In this document: piece after piece, positions 59,872 to 64,000 of the stretch
Layout: each line of letters starts with the position of its first letter
Position numbering within the stretch: the first letter of the stretch is position 1
From: Cellulosimicrobium sp. Marseille-Q4280
GTDB lineage: Bacteria > Actinomycetota > Actinomycetes > Actinomycetales > Cellulomonadaceae
Assembly: GCF_943181405.1 (NCBI RefSeq)
Contig: NZ_CALPBY010000001.1
Coordinates: forward strand, 1 to 64,000
Direction of reading: 5' to 3'
DNA: 64,000 nucleotides
Position numbers and translations under genes: made by a program
The notes under the pieces: generated by a model
The model's database searches: none
Told to the model about the DNA's origin: nothing
The model's input: only the letters and a program-made list of their open reading frames with translations

Positions 59872-62800
59872 GTGCTATCCAGACGTGCAACGTCCCCCAC
59901 CACGAGAGGGCGCTCCCGACCGGGAGCGCTCCGCTCGGTCGCCGTGGGTCTGACGAGCGTCGCGCTCGTCGCGAGCGCGGCCGTGATCCCGGCGTCCGCC
60001 CAGTCCGGCCTGACCACGGGCACCACCCCGACGGCGGCGCAGCCCGCCGCCGTGAAGACCGCGACGAACGCAGCGCCCGTGCGCGTGCTCGTCTTCCACG
60101 GCGCCCCGGACGCGCAGGACGACCCGGTCGTCGACGCGACGCAGGCCCTCTCGCAGCTCGGGTCCGCGAACGGGTTCGAGGTCGAGGCGTCGTCCGACCC
60201 GGCGGTCTTCACCGAGGCCGCGCTGAGCGACTACCGCGGCGTCGTCATGCTGTCGGCCGAGGGCATCGAGCTGAGCGCCGCCCAGGAGGCGGCGCTCCAG
60301 GCCTACGTGAACGGCGGCGGCGGGTTCCTCGGCGTGCGTGACGCGGCGCGCGCCCAGGAGGCGTCGCAGTGGTTCACGGGCCTCGTCGGCGCGCGCATCG
60401 CCGGCGCCCAGCCCGACGCCGCGGACGTCGCCGAGGTCACCGCGACCGCGGAGAACCCGCCGAACGAGGACGCACCGAACCTCGTCGACGGCGACCCCGG
60501 CACGAAGTGGCTCGCGTTCGAGCCCACCGCGACGATCACCCTGCGGCTCGAGGAGCCGCTCGAGCTCGCGCGCTACACGCTCATCTCGGCCAACGACTCC
60601 GCGGGTCGCGACCCGCAGAACTGGACGCTGCAGGGCTCGACGGACGGCGAGACGTGGGTCGACGTCGACGAGCGCAGCGACGAGGACTTCCCGCAGCGCT
60701 TCCAGCCGCGCGACTTCGACGTCGAGAGCGACACCGCCTACGGGTGGTACCGGCTCGACATCACGCAGAACGCGGGCGAGGGGCTGACGCAGCTCGCCGA
60801 GATCTCGCTGTTCGACGACGAGTCGGTGAACCAGCCGGCGCCCGAGATCCCGGTCGAGACGCGCACGGTCGACCTCATCGACCGGCAGCACCCCGCGACC
60901 GCGGAGCTGCCGCTCACGTGGGAGCGCGACGACAAGTGGCTCGACTGGGCCGACAGCCCGGCCGGCGAGGTGCACACGGTCGCGCAGGTCGAGCCGGGCC
61001 CCGACGCCGGGCCGACGACGAACCCCTTCCACCCGGTGTCCTGGTGCCGCGACTACGACGGCGGCCGCTCCTTCTACACCGGCATGGGGGGCACGCCGGA
61101 GAGCTGGGCGGACGAGTCGTTCCGGCAGCACCTGCTCGGCGCGCTGCAGTGGACGACGGGCGTCGTGCGCGGCGACTGCCAGGCCACGATCGCGTCGAAC
61201 TACACGACCGAGCGCCTCTCGGCCCCGAACACCGCGGGCCAGCTCGACCAGAACGGTGAGCCGCACGGCCTGACGATCGCGCCCGACGGCACGGTCTTCT
61301 ACATCGGCCGCGGCGCGTGCCCGACCGGTCCGATCCCGTCGTGGTCCAACCCCGACGTGGGCCTGGGCTGCGGCACGATCCACCAGTGGGACCCGGAGAC
61401 GGGTGAGGTCGACCTGCTGACGACGCTCGAGGTCATGGGCAACCGCGGCAGCGGCGACGAGCTGGTGAAGAACGAGGAGGGCCTGCTCGGCATCACGCCG
61501 GACCCGAACTTCGCCGAGAACCACCACCTCTACGTCTTCTGGATGCCGCACGAGTCGATCGACACCGAGCGCCGCGTCGGCATGCGGACCGTCTCGCGGT
61601 TCACGTACGACCCCGCGGGGCCGAGCATCGACCAGAGCACGCGCGTCGACCTGCTCGAGTGGGAGACGCAGATCCACAGCTGCTGCCACGCGGGCGGCGG
61701 CATGGCGTTCGACGACGACGGGAACCTCTACATCGGCTCGGGCGACAACAACTCGTCCGGCGGCTCGAACGGCTACTCCGGCAACAACTGGACGCAGGAG
61801 TACGCCGGGATCAGCTTCCAGGACGCGCGCCGCACGTCGGGCAACACGAACGACCTCAACGGCAAGATCCTGCGGATCCACCCCGAGGCCGACGGCACGT
61901 ACACCATCCCAGACGACAACCTCTTCCCGGTGGGCGAGTACCCCGCCGACAAGACGCGCCCCGAGATCTACGTCATGGGCGTGCGCAACATCTCGCGCCT
62001 GCAGATCGACCCCGATACCGACTGGCTGACCGCCGCGTGGGTGGGGCCGGACGCCGGCATGCCGGACCCCGAGCTCGGCCCGGCCAAGTACGAGACGGCG
62101 ACGATCATCACGTCCGCCGGCAACCAGGGCTGGCCGTACTGCATGGGCAACCGCCAGCCGTACCGTGACCGGAGCAACGAGGACGCGAGCGTCCTCACCG
62201 GCTGGTACGACTGCGACAACCCGAAGAACACGTCGCCGCGCAACACCGGTCTGGTCGACATCCCGCCGGTGCGCGACAACATGATCTGGTACTCGCCGAG
62301 CGGCGGCGGCCCGGTCTTCCCGATCGGCGAGGACGGCATCCCGTCCTACGAGGACGACGAGGCCACCTACACGATCCCGTGGCTCCGCGGTGGCGGCCAG
62401 GCCGTCATGTCCGGCCCGACGTACCGCACGTCGCAGGTCGACCCCGAGTCGGACGTCGCCTGGCCGTCGTACTGGGAGGGCAAGTGGTTCCTCGGTGACC
62501 AGTCGAACTCGAACAACCGCACCGCGGTGACGGTCGACCCGGACGCCGTGGAGTCGCAGGGCGCCCCGGCGTTCATGGAGGACCTGCGCCAGATCCTCCC
62601 GGGCGGTCGTGGTGACGACCTGGTGCAGAGCTGGATGGACGCGAAGTTCGGTCCCGACGGCGCGCTGTACCTGCTCGACTACGCGGGCGGCTTCTTCAGC
62701 CTCGACCCGAACCAGAAGCTCGTGCGCGTCACGTACGACGGCGGGGCACCCACCCCGCTGCCGACCGCCACCGCGGCGAGCATCCAGGGCGACCCGCTGA

Positions 62801-63867
62801 CGGTGGCCTTCACGGGCGCCCGCTCCGGCGGCGTGTCCTACCAGTGGGACTTCGGCGACGGCTCGACGTCGACCAAGGCGAACCCGCGGCACACCTACCC
62901 GCGGGTGGGCGAGTACGAGGCGACGCTGACCGTCACGTACGCCGACGGCACCACGGAGACGGTCACGGCCGACGCGAGCACGACGTGCACGCTGCCGGAC
63001 GACCGCGAGACCGTCTTCTTCGGCGAGTTCGACTCCGGCGTCGCCAACGACGACCTGGGCGGCTGCACCATCGCCGACCTGTTCCAGGACGAGAAGGAGT
63101 GGGACACGCACCAGAAGTTCCTGCGCCACGTGAAGGCCGTCGCGAAGAGCCTCTTCGACGACAGCCGCATCACGGGCTCGGAGCGCAACGCTCTGGTGAA
63201 CGCGGCCGCGCGGTCGCAGATCGGCGTCGACCCGGGCGGGTACCGGACGATCTTCGACGGCACCCAGGAGTCGCTGTTCGACTGGAAGCAGGCGCCTGGC
63301 GGCAGGTTCGTGCTGCAGCCCGACGGGTCGCTCCGCTCGGAAGGCGGCCTGGGGATGCTCTGGTACGCGGCCGAGGAGCTCGGGGACTTCTCCGTGAAGC
63401 TCCTGTACCGCGACATCTCGGAGGGGAACACCTTCGCGAACAGCGGTGTCTTCACCCGGTTCCCGAACCCTGACGCCCCCGGCGACGTCGAGTGCGCCGA
63501 GGGTCAGTCCCCGGCGTGGGTCGCGATCTCGTGCGGTCACGAGATCCAGATCTACGACGGCACGACGGGCGAGCCGCAGAAGACCGGCTCGGTCTACAAC
63601 TTCGACCCGGTCGGTCTCGACACCCCGGGGCTGAAGCCGAAGGGCGAGTGGAACGAGTACGAGATCCGGGTGGTCGGCCAGCAGTACACGATCATCCGCA
63701 ACGGCGAGGTCATCAACGAGTTCGAGAACTCGCCCGGCCAGGAGTCGTCGCGCGCGGGCGACCCGCCGACCGACCTGCGTCAGTTCGAGCGCGGGTTCAT
63801 CGGGCTGCAGAACCACGGGAACGCGGACCTCATCGAGTTCCGTGACGTCCGGGTGGCCGACCTGTAG
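59872..63867 (+). CDS. Secreted ThuA/discoidin/PQQ-dehydrogenase/PKD/DUF1080 multidomain protein
   Basis: 1331 residues from GTG, with GAAGGAG upstream. After a signal peptide (to about 45, cleavage near SAQSG) the domains are: ThuA-like part one (about 63-180, VLVFHGAPDAQ), discoidin/F5-8 type C (about 186-318), ThuA-like part two (about 329-437, HPVSWCRDYDGGRSFYTGMG), a glucose/sorbosone-dehydrogenase-type PQQ propeller (about 446-957, GLLGITPDPNF, HAGGGMAFDDDGNLYIGSGD, NDLNGKILRIHP), a PKD domain (about 958-1045, WDFGDGS) and a DUF1080/3-keto-glycoside hydrolase-like lectin fold (about 1123-1331, TIFDGTQESLFDW). The ThuA fold is thus split by the discoidin insert. It probably acts outside the cell on carbohydrate: oxidation by the propeller and keto-sugar cleavage by DUF1080 (inference). 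Confidence 0.88.
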   Translation: MLSRRATSPTTRGRSRPGALRSVAVGLTSVALVASAAVIPASAQSGLTTGTTPTAAQPAAVKTATNAAPVRVLVFHGAPDAQDDPVVDATQALSQLGSANGFEVEASSDPAVFTEAALSDYRGVVMLSAEGIELSAAQEAALQAYVNGGGGFLGVRDAARAQEASQWFTGLVGARIAGAQPDAADVAEVTATAENPPNEDAPNLVDGDPGTKWLAFEPTATITLRLEEPLELARYTLISANDSAGRDPQNWTLQGSTDGETWVDVDERSDEDFPQRFQPRDFDVESDTAYGWYRLDITQNAGEGLTQLAEISLFDDESVNQPAPEIPVETRTVDLIDRQHPATAELPLTWERDDKWLDWADSPAGEVHTVAQVEPGPDAGPTTNPFHPVSWCRDYDGGRSFYTGMGGTPESWADESFRQHLLGALQWTTGVVRGDCQATIASNYTTERLSAPNTAGQLDQNGEPHGLTIAPDGTVFYIGRGACPTGPIPSWSNPDVGLGCGTIHQWDPETGEVDLLTTLEVMGNRGSGDELVKNEEGLLGITPDPNFAENHHLYVFWMPHESIDTERRVGMRTVSRFTYDPAGPSIDQSTRVDLLEWETQIHSCCHAGGGMAFDDDGNLYIGSGDNNSSGGSNGYSGNNWTQEYAGISFQDARRTSGNTNDLNGKILRIHPEADGTYTIPDDNLFPVGEYPADKTRPEIYVMGVRNISRLQIDPDTDWLTAAWVGPDAGMPDPELGPAKYETATIITSAGNQGWPYCMGNRQPYRDRSNEDASVLTGWYDCDNPKNTSPRNTGLVDIPPVRDNMIWYSPSGGGPVFPIGEDGIPSYEDDEATYTIPWLRGGGQAVMSGPTYRTSQVDPESDVAWPSYWEGKWFLGDQSNSNNRTAVTVDPDAVESQGAPAFMEDLRQILPGGRGDDLVQSWMDAKFGPDGALYLLDYAGGFFSLDPNQKLVRVTYDGGAPTPLPTATAASIQGDPLTVAFTGARSGGVSYQWDFGDGSTSTKANPRHTYPRVGEYEATLTVTYADGTTETVTADASTTCTLPDDRETVFFGEFDSGVANDDLGGCTIADLFQDEKEWDTHQKFLRHVKAVAKSLFDDSRITGSERNALVNAAARSQIGVDPGGYRTIFDGTQESLFDWKQAPGGRFVLQPDGSLRSEGGLGMLWYAAEELGDFSVKLLYRDISEGNTFANSGVFTRFPNPDAPGDVECAEGQSPAWVAISCGHEIQIYDGTTGEPQKTGSVYNFDPVGLDTPGLKPKGEWNEYEIRVVGQQYTIIRNGEVINEFENSPGQESSRAGDPPTDLRQFERGFIGLQNHGNADLIEFRDVRVADL

Positions 63868-63901
63868 CACCCACCGGGCCGCCCGCGCGGCGCAGCGGCT
63901 T

Positions 63902-63920
63902 CCCGGGGCGCCGCCCCGGG
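63902..63920 (+). terminator. Short GC hairpin after the ThuA/PQQ fusion gene
   Basis: CCCGGGG (63902-63908) pairs with CCCCGGG (63914-63920) around a five-base loop, followed by TTCTT. It lies 35 bp past the stop and may reduce read-through to the next gene. Confidence 0.55.
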
Positions 63921-63974
63921 GTTCTTCCGTACGACCGACCTGAACCACCGCACATCGACGAGGAGTGCACCCCC

Positions 63975-64000
63975 ATGGAACGACACAGCGCGAGAGCGCG
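63975..64000 (+). CDS. Start of a further gene, cut by the window end
   Basis: ATG (MERHSARA...) with AGGAG nine bases upstream, 107 bp after the fusion gene and in the same direction. Only eight codons are visible. The basic N-terminus would suit a secreted or Tat protein; nothing more can be said. Confidence 0.5.

Noticed and set aside
59875-63948. A 1357-residue open frame on the minus strand
   Set aside because: It is an antisense shadow of the ThuA/PQQ fusion: Arg/Val/Leu/Asp composition, no domain, no ribosome site; high GC keeps stop codons rare.
1-64000. Mobile elements, prophage or a genomic island
   Set aside because: No transposase, integrase, terminal inverted repeats around genes, tRNA or clear composition shift was seen.

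Overview
The window is about 73-75% GC, densely packed, and uses many GTG and TTG starts with purine-rich ribosome binding sites. Its gene content fits a soil- or plant-associated actinobacterium of the Micrococcales, most likely Promicromonosporaceae or Cellulomonadaceae (a Cellulosimicrobium/Isoptericola-like organism); the genus is inferred, not proven. I see secreted chitin-directed proteins, lipoproteins, a small laccase and a Liv transporter. I found no rRNA, tRNA, CRISPR array, insertion sequence, integrase or phage gene, and no obvious composition change, so this looks like ordinary chromosome.

Layout, left to right. 1-3156: the end of an SF1 helicase/nuclease gene, a Gly-rich hypothetical protein and a cold-shock protein. 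4028-9568: a complete branched-chain amino acid (Liv) ABC transporter operon, livK-livH-livM-livG-livF, with an intercistronic hairpin after livK. 9607-14451: a PQQ-like propeller membrane protein, then a minus-strand unit of a degenerate GGDEF protein, a MerR regulator and a transglutaminase-like protein. 14565-19617: oligopeptidase B and two unknown membrane proteins. 19665-21311: a PHO-box-like repeat, a Pit phosphate transporter and a small membrane partner. 21316-25842: a GH3 enzyme, an SRPBCC protein, a hydrolase, threonine aldolase and a Pro-rich protein. 25941-31171: a GH13 enzyme coupled to a flavin-type oxidoreductase, then VanZ, AraC, RibD-C and YchJ proteins. 31168-32369: a MarR regulator divergent from a flavin reductase, with three operator copies between them. 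32496-44384: an LVIVD/chitin-binding secreted protein, a DUF305 lipoprotein, a WXG-like/DUF6571 pair, ribokinase, secreted asparaginase, and an MFS exporter with a PLP decarboxylase. 44535-53083: mostly secreted enzymes (ScyD/E-like propeller, EEP nuclease, GDPD, GH19 chitinase, histidine phosphatase). 53182-58097: membrane proteins, hydrolase, bPH protein and saccharopine-dehydrogenase-like protein. 58622-64000: a Tat-exported small laccase followed by a 1331-residue secreted ThuA/discoidin/PQQ-dehydrogenase/PKD/DUF1080 protein, and the first codons of another gene.

Two things stand out. The first is the laccase plus ThuA-PQQ dehydrogenase-DUF1080 locus at the right end. It looks like a secreted oxidative sugar-cleaving module in which oxidation and keto-glycoside cleavage could sit on one chain. 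The second is a set of long, non-coding hairpin and tandem-repeat elements. Every convergent gene pair with a gap of 57 bp or more (eight of eight) carries a long inverted repeat, and several share sub-words (an ACCGCCGAGCACG arm, a GCGAGGTA word, a GCCGA core) and even contain the stop codons of the flanking genes.

Regulation can be read directly at a few points: three GTGAC-N2-GTCAC boxes between marR and the flavin reductase, period-11 GAAC repeats upstream of pit, a nested inverted repeat upstream of the MFS exporter, and palindromes upstream of the laccase and chitinase genes.
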